Part shown: positions 44,071 to 55,166 of the stretch, one piece after another
Position numbering within the stretch: position 1 is the first letter of the stretch
Layout of the letters: every line of letters begins with the position of its first letter
Origin: Anodontia alba
Taxonomy: Eukaryota; Mollusca; Bivalvia; Lucinida; Lucinidae
Reading direction: 5' to 3'
Length of the DNA stretch: 64,000 nt
NCBI GenBank assembly: GCA_964016985.1
Contig: OZ024825.1
Location: forward strand, 36,641,557 to 36,705,556
Notes under the pieces: generated by a model
Told to the model about the DNA's origin: nothing
The model's database searches: none
Seen by the model: the letters and a program-made list of their open reading frames with translations, nothing else
Made by a program: the position numbers and the translations under genes

Positions 44071-44139
44071 GCAAACAGTGTAGATCCAAATCAGTTGGCT
44101 TCTGAAGAAGCCAACTGATCTGGATCTGCACTGTTTGCC
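44071..44139. mobile_element. Family C hairpin, GTTGGCTTCT variant
   Basis: GCAAACAGTGTAGATCCAAA, core CAGTTGGCTTCTGAAGAAGC. Its 3' flank (CATTAAGAATGTGAATTTAT) is repeated at 46514. Confidence 0.85.
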
Positions 44140-44224
44140 ATTAAGAATGTGAATTTATAGCAAAAATCCGGACCAAGTAATCTGATTGGCTGAAAATTAG
44201 AAATGGGCGTGGCATCTTTCAGTG

Positions 44225-44420
44225 CCATTTGTTGTGTTCAGAATTCTTCATACGGCTGCCCTTGGCGCCCTTCGTAGCCAGTAGCAGCCTTCGGTTACTA
44301 TCGGTGTCTTTCGGTGAGATTTCGCCCGATCTTACCGGTTCTGTTCAGGTCGCCTAGCTTCGGTAAGCTTATGATGACGTCATTCAAAATGGCGACTAAC
44401 ATGAGCATGCGAAACCTTTC
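44225..44420. promoter_or_regulatory. Possible promoter-like patch (CRE and YY1-like motifs)
   Basis: A perfect TGACGTCA palindrome (44376-44383) is followed at once by TTCAAAATGGCGAC, which fits an AAAATGGCG YY1-type motif. Local GC is higher than the surroundings. No gene was recognised beside it, so this is only a motif observation. Confidence 0.25.
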
Positions 44421-44551
44421 GATGGAGTCATATAGCCAAGTGTTACTGCCATTCATTCAGCGGAATAAAGTTGGCTAAAGCAAATCAAATGAGCGGAGTG
44501 GAATAAGTTTGATTAACTATTTAAGCCTAGCGTCCCATAAAAGGGACATTT

Positions 44552-44617
44552 GCAAACAGTGTAGATCCAGATCAGACGCCGCAGAACGCGGCGTCTGATC
44601 AGGATCTACACTGTTTA
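44552..44617. mobile_element. Family C hairpin
   Basis: CAAACAGTGTAGATCCAGAT, core ACGCCGCAGAACGCGGCGT. It is flanked by CTAGCGTCCCATAAAAGGGA, as is the copy at 47347. Confidence 0.85.
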
Positions 44618-44767
44618 TATTAAGTTCAGATCTTTCTACAAAACATGACAATAATACAAACTAACCAGGCACCCCTTATATAGGAAATGAACCTGTCCAA
44701 AGAGTTAAAGTAGAAAATATTCATCCACTTGGCATAACAAGGTTAAATCAATGTGCAGGGGCATAGG

Positions 44768-44960
44768 TTACCCTACAAGACTGCGTACGCACCTAACGAA
44801 GAGTCAGATCAGCAGGCGCTTCCTAATCAGAGTCTTCGCTGTCCGCCAGAATACGCTTTGGGATCTTTTTTTTATTCTTGGCTACCAACAGAGTGGCTTG
44901 CGAAGACTCTGATCAGACTGCGCGGATGTTCAGGCTGATCTGAGTCTTCGCTGGCCACAC
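44768..44960 (+). mobile_element. Family F, diverged
   Basis: CGCACCTAACGAAGAGTCAG to CTTCGCTGGCCACACC. Terminal repeats are lost. Confidence 0.7.
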
Positions 44961-45117
44961 CATGGTTATCATCAATATTGAAGGAAATGCTGTGCCACAG
45001 TTCATTATTTAGACATCTAAAACCCACGTTTTTTCAACATTTACAAACTTTTCATAGTGGCGATTTAAAAGTGGCACGAACGTCGTTTGCCGAAACCAAA
45101 TGAAGCATTCTCAGTTC

Positions 45118-45401
45118 CATTAAGGAAACACGCCTATTCAAATATATATAAAATTTCACCTCCAAAAACGGAGAATTTTCAGATAAAAAAAACTCTGATA
45201 TTTTTCATACTTCTGATCAAAAACATAGATTGTAGGTACTCGTTAGAACCGCCTCGCCGAGGCGGTTCTAACGAGTACCCACATTCTATGTTTTGAGCAG
45301 AAATAAGAAAAATAATGTACACCCCTGTAAACCCCAGTTTTACTATATAAAAGTGGGGTTTGATTGGGTCAAAATTATATATTAGGCATATTTTCGTGAT
45401 G
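45118..45401 (+). mobile_element. Family A foldback element
   Basis: Complete; near the right end ATTATATATTAGGC has a small insertion. Confidence 0.9.
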
Positions 45402-45830
45402 CACTTTGGTTATCGGTGGCCTTGGTAATCAGTACTAGCCACTATCAGCTGCTGGTACCCATAGGTATCAACTGTGGCTGCCGACAGGAGACAATGTATT
45501 AAGTGTAAAAGTAGCTATGGGCGCATACTCTGTTCAAGTATTCGCCTTGCGTTAGCAATAATATTCTTTCTTAGCTATACAAATAAAACAAAAATAAAAA
45601 AAAATCATTAAATCTTTATGTCTTGAACGAAAGAAGGGTCCATTTTTTGGTCGATTGTTTACAATCATCCCAAAATTTCCTTAAGGTTATTGTCCGTGTG
45701 ATTTTCTTTGGCCAATGAAATCAACTCGCGCCTTAGACGGACTAACCAAGTGTTTACGATATGAAACCCACAACATGTTGTCTCCGAACCGAACTCTATT
45801 CTAAAACCTAGACTGGGCTTAGTGCTGGGA
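45402..45830. other. No supported feature
   Basis: Unique sequence without a recognised repeat or exon. Confidence 0.5.
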
Positions 45831-45835
45831 CAGTG

Positions 45836-45903
45836 GCAAATAGTGTAGACCCAGATCAGACGCCACAGAACATAGTGTCTGATTAGGGTCTGCACTGTTT
45901 GCT
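45836..45903. mobile_element. Family C hairpin
   Basis: GCAAATAGTGTAGACCCAGA, diverged core CACAGAACATAGTGTCTG. Confidence 0.75.
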
Positions 45904-46179
45904 GAAATTACAGGAAGTTAAGGATTCAATGAAACAATCTTAAGTCCCCGTTCAGGACTATTTTCCCAGCATACACTCAGAGACAATTGACCCACCATTG
46001 CTGTCAGTGCTTTGATTAATGGCGGCGGATAGAACGCTGTCTTTCAGTGTAACGGTAAGCTAAGAGAGAATAATCTGTACAAGTATTCACCTTATGCTAA
46101 CAATAATTATTTGCCTTAGCTTTATCCTGTGTAGAAATTGTCGTGCTTGCTTCTATTATTGGAGCTTCCTCATATTATG

Positions 46180-46232
46180 GCAAACAGTGTACACCCTGAT
46201 CAGATGCCGCGTTCTGGGTCTATTCGCTAAAG
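46180..46232. mobile_element. Family C, truncated
   Basis: GGCAAACAGTGTACACCCTG then GCCGCGTTCTGGGTCTATTC, with the second arm shortened. Confidence 0.65.
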
Positions 46233-46446
46233 TCCTGTTTTTCGGACTCTAGACCTTAAGGATTGAACATATTTTAGACGAGAAATTCACAGCAAAATTC
46301 AGGGCAAAAGTACCCAGAAAAAAAGTGATAATAATAAATTATGTTTTCTGTACAATAAAAAAATCTTTACATGTTAGTTTACAATTTCTTCCATGTTTAC
46401 TTTATATTAACCCTTGTCCTGCTGAACCCGGATACACCCTGCCTTT

Positions 46447-46514
46447 GCAAACAGTGTAGATCCAGATCAGTTGGCTTCTGAAGAAGCCAAGTTATCTGGA
46501 TCTGCACTGTTTGC
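46447..46514. mobile_element. Family C hairpin, GTTGGCTTCT variant
   Basis: Same variant and 3' flank as 44071, including GATTAGAAATGGGCGTGGCA. The repeated unit therefore exceeds the hairpin. Confidence 0.85.
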
Positions 46515-46774
46515 CATTAAGAATGTGAATTTATAGCAAAAATCCTGATCAAGTAATCTGATTAGAAATGGGCGTGGCATCTTAATTTATTCAGCAGGAC
46601 AAGGGTTAAGGAGTACACAATTCAAATATACCATCAACTGTTGATTTATATGCACGTTTTACCAACATATGCCATGAGTCTTCGTTTCGTTTGTCATTTA
46701 GTAGTCTTGCGTTTCCGTTGTAGGTTAGTACATAAAAACTATGATGGCTTCAGCGCATAATATAGTAATATAGC

Positions 46775-47051
46775 CATTACGAAAACAGGCTTATTCAAAT
46801 ATATAGAAAATTTTACCACCAAAAAATGAAAATTTTCAGATGAAAATTGCTGATATTTTCATATTTCTGCTCAAAACATAGATTTTGGGTACTCGTTAGA
46901 ACCGCCTCATCGAGGCGGTTCTAACGAGTACCCACAATCTATGTTTTAGAGTAGAAATAAGAAAATAATGTATACCCCTGTAAACTCCAGTTTTATTATA
47001 TAAAAGTGGGGTTTAAGGGGGTCTAAATTATATAGGCATGTTTTCGTGATG
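46775..47051 (+). mobile_element. Family A foldback element
   Basis: Complete; core tip CGCCTCATCGAGGCGG. Confidence 0.9.
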
Positions 47052-47194
47052 GTCAATCCTCTTTATACTGACACTTGATACAACGACATAATTCGTTATA
47101 ATGATAATTTGACTAGCACGAAAAATTTGCTCTGGAGGTGACAGTTAATCAGAAATTACGTAAGAACATTGTATTAAATACTTTCAGAAACATA

Positions 47195-47290
47195 TGTTTT
47201 GGATTTAAGTTATTAACCGCCTCATTGAAGCGGTTCTAACAAATATCCATAACATTTGTGAGGAAATAAGAATAAAACGAATTCTGTCTT
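47195..47290. mobile_element. Family I-like foldback, worn
   Basis: ACATATGTTTTGGATT, CCGCCTCATTGAAGCGGTTC and CATAACATTTGTGAGG remain. Confidence 0.5.
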
Positions 47291-47346
47291 ACATTTCATT
47301 TCACTCATTGACCATTTATACCTAGCGTCCCATAAAATGGATATTG

Positions 47347-47403
47347 GCAAGCAGTGTAGACCTAGATCAGACGTGGCGTCTGATCAGAGTCTGCAATGTT
47401 GCA
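47347..47403. mobile_element. Family C hairpin, shortened
   Basis: GCAAGCAGTGTAGACCTAGA, core CAGACGTGGCGTCTG. Confidence 0.75.
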
Positions 47404-47462
47404 TTTAGGACGGGAATTGCTGTAAAACATGGTAACAATAAAAGCTAACCAGACACTTCTTA

Positions 47463-47794
47463 TACAGTTGACTATCGTTATCTCGAACTCGCTTATCTCG
47501 AATAACCGCTTATCTCGAAGTGAGTATCTGGTCCCTGCCTAAACATGAAAATCTAACAACATGTAAAAAATATTCTTGAAAAGAGGAGAAATTGCTCCTA
47601 AGGAGCAATTTCTCCTTTTTTCCACAATATTTTCAATATAGCTCTAACTTCAAGAATCCAATTACATATAAATTTGTTAAATGTGGTTGATCGAATTATT
47701 TCTCCTCAATTCTGCAAATCTGATATGTCGAGGTACGGATATCTCGAAGTACTTCAGGGAGTCCCTTGGAATTCGGGATAACAAGTCGACTGTA
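47463..47794. mobile_element. Pogo/Tigger-like MITE, second type
   Basis: TACAGTTGACTATCG and CAAGTCGACTGTA ends; the central stem GGAGAAATTGCTCCTAAGGA is shared with 14878. It lies about 200 bp downstream of the ZAR1-like stop codon. Confidence 0.85.
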
Positions 47795-48000
47795 TTGGAA
47801 ATAAACCGGTCAAAATAATTAATGTAGAGTCCACTTGGCATAAATGGCTTAAGGATTCTTTACAATAGCAAATTCAGTTTAACAGTAGTATCTTTGAGGA
47901 CACATGTTGTTGTAACGAGGGTTCAGTGTAGTAGGCTATAGCATTTCTTCGTAATCACGCACTGTTGATACAATTTTGCTGGAAATCTGTTCGTATATTC

Positions 48001-48192
48001 TCAGTTGAACTGACACTTTCTTCCGGCGCGGCATTTATGGCAGAGATCGCTCCTGTGTGGTTTGTTAGGATCGCTGTGTTTGTCACCGCAATCACAGTAG
48101 CGGGCAGTCTGACCGCAGTTAGAGCATTCAGTTGGTTTAACTCTGTATGGTTTACAAGCAATGTTGCAGGATTTACAGTCTTGTGCCCAATA
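48001..48192 (-). CDS. ZAR1-like 3CxxC zinc-binding protein, terminal exon
   Basis: Terminal exon encoding 63 residues and TGA (48003-48001). It is preceded by an excellent acceptor: a long pyrimidine run ending CGTTTCAG at 48193-48200. It is not the longest frame here and is missed if one looks for ATG-started ORFs. The residues are YWAQDCKSCNIACKPYRV, then TECSNCGQ, YCDCG, and DPNKPHRSDLCHKCRAGRKC. This matches the C-terminal part of zygote-arrest proteins (ZAR1/ZAR1L): C-x2-C, PYRV, C-x2-C, C-x-C, then a conserved D-P-(K/N)-(R/K)-P-H-R-x-D-L-C-x2-C block. In vertebrates that domain binds RNA and controls maternal mRNA translation in oocytes; the same role here is inference. The exon enters in phase 0 and joins the exon at 60000-60151. 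Confidence 0.85.
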   Translation of the reverse strand, partial: YWAQDCKSCNIACKPYRVKPTECSNCGQTARYCDCGDKHSDPNKPHRSDLCHKCRAGRKCQFN

Positions 48193-48315
48193 CTGAAACG
48201 AAAGAGGAAGAAAGATATAAGAAATTTACATATAAAGAAAAAAGTAAAAAACGAAAATCGGTACAGAATTATATCTCTACCGAAGGTATATCCATTCCCT
48301 TGAAAGCTTAGAATG

Positions 48316-48593
48316 CATTACAAAAACATGCCTATTCAAATATACTGAAAATTTTACCACCAAAAATTGAAACTTTTTAGACGAAAACAATCTGATAGTT
48401 TCCACATTTCTGCCCAAAACATAGATTGTGGTACTCGTTAGAACCGCCTCGGCGAGGCGGTTCTAACGAGTACCCACAATCTATGTTTTGTGCAGAAATA
48501 AGAAAAATATTGTATACCCTGTAAACCCCAGTTTTACTGTATAAAAGTGGGGTTTAAGGGGGTCAAAATTATATAGGCGTGTTTTCGTGATGG
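48316..48593 (+). mobile_element. Family A foldback element
   Basis: Complete; the closest family-A copy upstream of the ZAR1-like terminal exon, in its intron. Confidence 0.9.
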
Positions 48594-48597
48594 CTGG

Positions 48598-48682
48598 ATA
48601 AATTTTCAGAAGATGACATTTTTTCTTATTTTTCCCAGAAAAAAGGATTTGGCATTCCATGCATATTGTCTTAGGAGACTGT
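48598..48682. mobile_element. Family B, half copy
   Basis: GGATAAATTTTCAGAAGATG to ATTGTCTTAGGAGACTG; the right arm is absent. It abuts the family-A element. Confidence 0.65.
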
Positions 48683-49109
48683 TACGATACAGAGCAGGCT
48701 GAACACATTGTACAGTTTTGTTAGATGTACGCGAGGTCCCTTTTTACTGCCTAAGTCCATTTTCGATCTGCAAGTTTAAAAGCGCATATTGTTACATAAT
48801 AATTTATATTTAGATCGCATGGAAATCACGAAACTTTAAGGTCTTGATTTTCTCATGGGCATCATTGACTTTAAATACATTCACTGAAATTATACCGACA
48901 GAGGGCAAACCAGATACGATGCTAAAAAGTCACCATGCAGTGACCTTTGTCTAGCAGTATTTTATTTTATTATAATAATTTAATTGTAGGTTTTCTGTAC
49001 AACTTCCTAAATGATAGGATTGCATATCGGGACTGATAAATGAAAACCTCAATTTTATTGCTTGCCGAGTCTAAATATTGCGCGCGGTTTCATTCGATTC
49101 TGCATACGT

Positions 49110-50240
49110 TACCGGGGTATTGTCGGGAGTACCGAACAGGCTGCACTGGCTTTGTCCAGTCTGATCGGAATTTCCCCACAGTTTGCGCAGGTTATAGTTA
49201 TTGTCGGGAGCACCGAACAGGCTGCACTGGCTTTGTCCAGTCTGATCGGAATTTCCCCACAGTTTGCGCAGGTTATAGTTATTGTCGGGAGCACCGAACA
49301 GGCTGCACTGGCTTTGTCCAGTCTGATCGGAATTTCCCCACAGTTTGCGCAGGTTATAGTTATTGTCGGGAGCACCGAACAGGCTGCACTGGCTTTGTCC
49401 AGTCTCATCGGAATTTCCCCACAGTTTGCGCAGGTTATAGTTATTGTCGGGAGCACCGAACAGGCAGCACTGGCTTTGTCCAGTCTCATCGGAATTTCCC
49501 CACAGTTTGCGCCGGTTATAGTATGTCGGGAGCACCGAACAGGCTGCACTGGCTTTGTCCAGTCTGGTCGGAATTTCCCCACAGTTTGCGCAGGTTATAG
49601 TTATTGTCGGGAGCACCGAACAGGCTACTCTGGCTTTGTCCAGTCTGGTCGGAATTTCCCCACAGTTTGCGCAGGTTATAGTTATTGTCGGGAATACCGA
49701 ACAGGCTGCACTGGCTTTGTCCAGTCTGGTCGGAATTTCCCCACAGTTTGCGCAGGTTATAGTTATTGTCGGGAGCACCGAACAGGCTACTCTGGCTTTG
49801 TCCAGTCTGGTCGGAATTTCCCCACAGTTTGCGCAGGTTATAGTTATTGTCGGGAATACCGAACAGGCTACGCTGTCTTTGTCCAGTCTGGTCGGAATTT
49901 CCCCACAGTTTGCGCAGGTTATAGTTATTGTCGGGAGCACCGAACAGGCTACTCTGGCTTTGTCCAGTCTGGTCGGAATTTCCCCACAGTTTGCGCAGGT
50001 TATAGTAATTGTCGGGAGCACCGAACAGGCTACTCTGGCTTTGTCCAGTCTCATCGGAATTTCCCCACAGTTTGCGCAGGTTATAGTTATTGTCGGGAGC
50101 ACCGAACAGGCTACTCTGGCTTTGTTCAGTCTGGTCGGAATTTCCCCACAGTTTGCGCGTTATAGTTATTGTCGGGAATACCGAACAGGCTACGCTGGCT
50201 TTGTCCAGTCTGGTCGGAATTTCCAGTTTGCCCAGGTTGT
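49110..50240. repeat. 81-bp minisatellite, 14 copies
   Basis: Tandem units with TCGGAATTTCCCCACAG spaced 81 bp apart, from about 49166 to 50214. One unit (near 49520) has lost two bases, and the last units are slightly shortened. Because 81 is a multiple of three and the unit lacks stops in several frames, long open frames appear on both strands (up to 367 codons). Their repeats (for example STEQAALALSSLIGISPQFA) are a consequence of this. There is no independent sign of coding. It lies inside the ZAR1-like intron. Confidence 0.95.
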
Positions 50241-50484
50241 AGATATTGTCAAGAGTTTTTGACATATATGTCCAGGTCATCTCCCAGAGAATGGGAGAAG
50301 AGAGATAGAAGAGATAGTAGAGGAGATGAAAGAGAGGGACAGGGGAGAAAGAGGAAAGTGAATGAAAGTGCAGACACAGAAGAAATTAAACATTCCCCCT
50401 CTACCCATAACTGCTGCAAGGACAACAGGCCTTGCCCAACTGTAAGCAAATATCAGTTGGACGTCCTAGTGACGCAAGATAAAC

Positions 50485-50560
50485 GACACCTTATTGTCGA
50501 GAGTGCTGAACAGGCTGCGCTGGCTGTGTGCAGTCTGAAAACGGTCTCTCTGCCGTAGGC
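50485..50560. repeat. Detached diverged copy of the 81-bp unit
   Basis: GAACAGGCTGCGCTGGCTGT and CAGTCTGAAAACGG repeat the minisatellite unit imperfectly. It is separated from the main array by about 250 bp of purine-rich DNA (GAGAGA-like, 50285-50360). Confidence 0.7.
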
Positions 50561-50655
50561 GTAAAGTGTAGTTTTGGTGGAAATAAGAACAGTAAAGGAT
50601 AGAACTTGCTGATTAAAAACGTGGAAGTGGAAGTACCATAGGGAATCGCGCCGGC

Positions 50656-50924
50656 CATTACGAAAATACGCCTATTCAAATACATTGAAAATTTTACAAC
50701 AAAAAAAGGGAAATTTTCAGTGAAAAAAAAAAACCTGATATTTTTCATATTTCTGCCCAACAGATAGATTGTGGGTACATGTTAGAACCGCCTCGACGAG
50801 GCGGTTCTAACGAGTACCACAATCTATGTTTTGAGCAGAAATAAGAAAAATAATGTATACCCCAGCTTACTATATAAAAGTGGGGTTTATGGGGTCAAAA
50901 TTATATAGGCGTGTTTTCGTGATG
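50656..50924 (+). mobile_element. Family A foldback element
   Basis: Complete except for a shortened third hairpin (ATACCCCAGCTTAC). Confidence 0.9.
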
Positions 50925-51193
50925 TAAATATAAATTTAGGAAGCAGGGACACACAGGCATGCACACACCCACAGACATGTGCAGTCAGGTGATTGAGGAT
51001 ATGCGCGTATTCGCGTATGCGCAGTTATGCTAAGCAATTAAGGTACGTGCGATTTCAGACGCACGGGCTCATGTAAATTAGTCGTCTGCTAAATTTCAAA
51101 CCATGGGCACTCAGTTTTGTCAGAGTTGAAGTTGATCCTAGAGTACCCTCCCTTAGACTTGAAATCGAATCCCATTAAATTATATTATGTATT

Positions 51194-51486
51194 TGTTTGT
51201 TTGTGTTCAGGTTTTACGGCCCAGTCAACCCAATGGGATCATGTCGAGCGCGGTCAGTTTACCTAACCACACGTTTACTGGGCAGGCTTAGTCCTCTTAA
51301 CGTTTAACCAGTATTGTGCACATTCTTTCGCCAGAAACTGACAACTGCCCTTCTTGAATCAGCGGAAGGGAGAGATATTTCATGATCAATATCCACGAAA
51401 GAATGTTGCCGACCTCGGCGGGGTTGAACCCGCGACCTCCTGGTCTCCAGTCGGACGGCGCATCCAACTGAGCCACCGAGGCCGGC
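51194..51486 (-). mobile_element. SINE-1, recent complete copy
   Basis: Head at the right (GCCGGCCTCGGTGGCTCAGT on the minus strand), tail at the left. A perfect 13-bp target duplication TATATTATGTATT is at 51181-51193 and 51487-51499. Confidence 0.95.
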
Positions 51487-51856
51487 TATATTATGTATTA
51501 AATGGGTTACAATTTTGCTGTATACAGTCAGCAAAGGACAGTGGCTTCATATCATTAGGGTCGCTACATTTGGAATGTCATAGCCCTGTTGTTATCCCAG
51601 ACATTAGGAAAAATATTGTGATTGGTCTTATTGAAAAATGTAGCTTGCATGTGATGTTGAGATCGGGCGACGGTGTCGACATTTAATAGACTGCTCACAG
51701 TCGACGGCGCCGATGTTGGCAACCGAAAAATCGGCCACGGAGGCGTCACGTCGACGTTAGTGATAGATTAATTGTGACGTCGGTGATTCCGCCGCGAACG
51801 TCAATATCATTACTTACTCTACTTGGTGACGTACGTTGTCATTGCAGAATAATATA

Positions 51857-53390
51857 CTAAACCAAAAAAGAAACTTTCGCGAGACTTCAATGGGACTGTT
51901 TCCACATATGTGTATATTAAGTTTTTATTCGTATTTGTTATTGCACAATAATTTAAAATCAATTCATCAAAGTTCATTTACAGTCTGAAAATGATCAATT
52001 TCATTGGATTTTTTCAATTTCATTTGAGGTAGGTGTCGATTCAATATTTTTTTGGCTTTAGTAACGAGTATGCCCACCGCGAGCATTGCTAACAGCTTGG
52101 CAGCGATGACGCATTGAGTGGATGAGATTATTAATTTGAGCCTGGGTATATTATTCCACCCTTCTAGCAAAGCGTCACGGAGCTCATTGACGTTACCAGG
52201 CGGATTTTGACGTTGCCGTACACGTGTGTCAAGATTATCCCGAAGGTGCTCGATGGGATTTAGATCCGGGCTTTTTGAGGGCCAGTCGTCTATTAAATCA
52301 ATATTGTTGTTTCGCAAGAACTGGATATTGTCACGGGCGACGTGAGGTCTGGCGTCGTCTTGCTGAAACACAGAAATAACGCCGTGATTTTGTAAAAGAG
52401 GAACAACGTGTGGGGCAAGGACACGGTCTCTATACTTTTGAGCGTTCAAATTGCCATCAATGACCACTAATTGGGTACAATACCTATAACTTATTCCGGC
52501 CCAGACCATCACGGAACCCCCACCGCCAAAACGATCCCGCTGAAGAACGCAACAGTCAGGGCAACGTTCATTACTACGTCGGTAGACCCTGATCCGACCA
52601 TCACTATTGGACAATGCAAACCTGGATTCATCTGAAAAAAAGAATCGTCCGCCAGTCTTGCCTTGTCCAGTTGATGTGTCTATCAGCCCATTGAAGCCTG
52701 TCACGGCGATGACGATCCGTTAATACTGTTCCGACGTAGGGACGACGTGCACGTAAATTGTTCTCAGCCAAACGATTTCGTACGGTTTGAGCGGAAATCC
52801 TGGGGTTATGAGTACCTGGGGTGACAGACGCTGTAGCTGTCGCAGTTAAAAAACGATTTCGTAAATGTTGGTTCAAAATATAGCGGTCTTACGCCGGCGT
52901 GGTCACACGTGGTCTACCGCTACGTGGATGATCTTCCGTGCGTCCGGTCTGCACAAACCGCCGTCTCAGACTTCTAACTGCCTGCACAGATGATCCAACT
53001 TGCGCAGCAACATCTTCCGTTGAAGCTCCTGCCTCCAGCATCCCAACGGCTCTCTCTCTTAAATGTTTCGCAATTCGAGGCATCGAAATTTTGCCCAAAT
53101 TGTATCGATATAAAAGTGTTTAGGTATTTTTATGACTGTAGTCGTCAAGTGCAATAATTTGCAGTGAAAAAAGTTAACACATGTAAACCAGATATGTCCA
53201 CCCCGTGCGCGCACGTGAAAATGGAGGTTTTGTCAAAACAGACGATATCGTTCGACATGAGGTGATTATCTGACCGATTTCCCAAAGTAGGACGTCGGTG
53301 TAAACTACTACATATACACATTTTTCCACATGTTGTATTTAACCTTATAAGTTTAAGACCTACTTTGCGAAAGTTTCTTTTTTGGTTCAG
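51857..53390 (-). mobile_element. Tc1/mariner-type DNA transposon (inactive)
   Basis: A complete element of about 1.53 kb bounded by terminal inverted repeats that read CTRAACCAAAAAAGAAACTT from each end and continue to TCGC. TA dinucleotides flank both ends (51855-51856 and 53391-53392), the target duplication expected for the IS630-Tc1-mariner superfamily. It carries one broken transposase gene on the minus strand. It sits in the intron of the ZAR1-like gene, in the same transcriptional orientation. Confidence 0.9.
52058..53098 (-). pseudogene. Tc1-like transposase pseudogene (DD35E spacing)
   Basis: Starts MGKISMPRIAKHLRERAVGM with an N-terminal helix-turn-helix region (AAQVGSSVQAVRSLRRRF) and a GRPRVTTPA linker. 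The DDE catalytic domain follows: FSDESRF (first Asp), VFQQDDARPH (second Asp) and PDLNPIEHLRDNLD (Glu). I count 35 residues between the second Asp and the Glu. Three lesions are visible. One is an in-frame TAA at 52891-52889 where homologues normally have Gln. The second is an extra base in an A/T run at 52635-52641, just before the FSDES motif. The third is a one-base loss near 52143-52146, after which the usual C-terminus lies in the adjacent frame and ends at TAA 52060-52058. The two indels cancel in length, so the ancestral gene was about 346 codons, normal for Tc1-like transposases. Confidence 0.9.
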
Positions 53391-53682
53391 TATAGCATAC
53401 ACAAAAATAGCAGGCTTCATCTTTTGTTATTGTAGAGTGTACTAGGTTTAGGACCTCTCACCAATGTTCTTCCTCTGGTGAGGGCTTGAATATAATATCC
53501 TCAATGAAGAACACTTCATGGGCGACTAACCACAATGAGAAAATGATAAAAGGAACTTCTATTCTCAGCCTTAGTGCTAGCAACTAAATAGTACAGAATA
53601 GCTGCTTATCGTAAAGCAATCAACTCTCGTTGTTCTTATAAAGTGTATTCCTTGCGGCATTAATTGCCAAACGCGTTCAAAA

Positions 53683-53963
53683 CATTACGAAAACACACCC
53701 ATTCAAATATACTGAAAATTTTACCATCAAAAAATGAAAAAATTCAGATAAAAATTCTGATATTTTTCATATTTCTGCTCAAAACATAGATTGTGTGTAC
53801 TCGTTTGAACCGCCTCGGCGGGGCGGTTCTAACGAGTACCCACAATCTATGTTTTTGAGCAGAAATAAAAAAATAAATAACGTATACCCCTGTAAACCCC
53901 AGTTTTACTATATAAAAGTGGGGTTTAAGGGGGTCAACATTATATAGGCATGTGTTCGTGATG
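53683..53963 (+). mobile_element. Family A foldback element
   Basis: Complete; the core tip GGCGGGGCGG has one change. Confidence 0.9.
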
Positions 53964-54856
53964 ATGTGATAAAATAGTCTTAATGACTGAAGTTACGCGG
54001 TGCACCATAGGATTATATATGTAAAAAAAAAGACAGAGGATATCCTAGAACTAACACTGTTGCTTGTATAGTGAAAGGGACATTCTCTTCACAAAGTTCA
54101 CCGCACTCGGTTGGGATTATACTGGTCGTCAAACATTTGAATAACCAAGACCACCCAGGGAAACCCGATATCGGGATATCGGAGGTTGCGAGATTTCGGA
54201 GGTAAACAAATGCTGTCATCCAGCGACAGTGTATGTACTTATCCTCTTTTAATGATCAAAAAAGTGCTTCTGGAGGATAAGCAACGTAACCTATATTTTC
54301 TTAGTTGAATAGTTTAATATATGAAAATGGCATTTCAATATAAAGTATCCTCCTATTTATTCAAAATCACGTTTGAAAAGGAAATTTCATTGTTTTTCAC
54401 CCAAATTCCATTTTCAATTGTTTATAGCTTTTATCCTGTAAAGCTTTTCCATTGAGTATGTATGTCTGTATAATCTAGAACCTTTCTATAAATTATTCAA
54501 GAAATAGCAGATGTGAAAAAATCACTAAAGTAGCAGATTTTTTAGATTTCTTTAGGGTTGTTGTCATATTTATTGGTAACAGGATGTCGGAGGTATGATG
54601 CAGGGATGTCGGAGGACAGATTTATATTGGTTAACGGGATATCGGAGGAAAGGAAATTTTGTTTTATTTTTTAAACGCCTACATCTTTTCTGAAACGTGA
54701 TCTTGCCTGGTTTAATATGTTGAAGACGATTACCTGAATCGTGAGGAGTAGCCTGTAGCAAGCGAACAAAGTGTTTATGCAGACTGGCTAAGAATAAATG
54801 AAATAATGTGCCATAGATGTATCAAGATAACATCAGCATCAAGATAACCAGCCTTC

Positions 54857-54921
54857 GTGATGAAAACCCCGGTAACAAACACGACTTCACATAGAAAAAG
54901 TGGGGATTGCAGGACTATAAA

Positions 54922-54957
<36 letters not shown>

Positions 54958-55166
54958 CTTGTTTCTGCTCTAAAATATGTATTGAGGTACTCTTTAGAAC
55001 CACGTCGTTTCTGCTCTAAAACATAGGTTGTGGGTTATTGTTAGAACCGCCTCGATGAAAAAAATAAATAATAATAATACGAAAATTAACAGTTTTCTTT
55101 CTGAAAAGTTTGTATTTTTTAAGACATGAAAATTTCATTCTGCGTGTTTTCATATTTGTTCATCAC
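54857..55166 (-). mobile_element. Family A, decayed, with long poly-T
   Basis: The TTCGTGATGAAAACC end, TTTCTGCTCTAAAACATAGG twice, and CCGCCTCGATG remain. A poly-T run (54927-54958) lies inside. It is nested in the 3.26-kb TIR element. Confidence 0.65.

Noticed and set aside
47955..48161. 68-codon minus-strand frame overlapping the ZAR1-like exon
   Set aside because: It is a shifted frame of the exon. The frame starting after the CAG acceptor contains the conserved cysteines and is the real one.
49062..50165. 367-codon open frame and its counterparts on both strands
   Set aside because: They arise from an 81-bp tandem repeat whose period is a multiple of three; they are open in several frames at once and have no splice or domain evidence.
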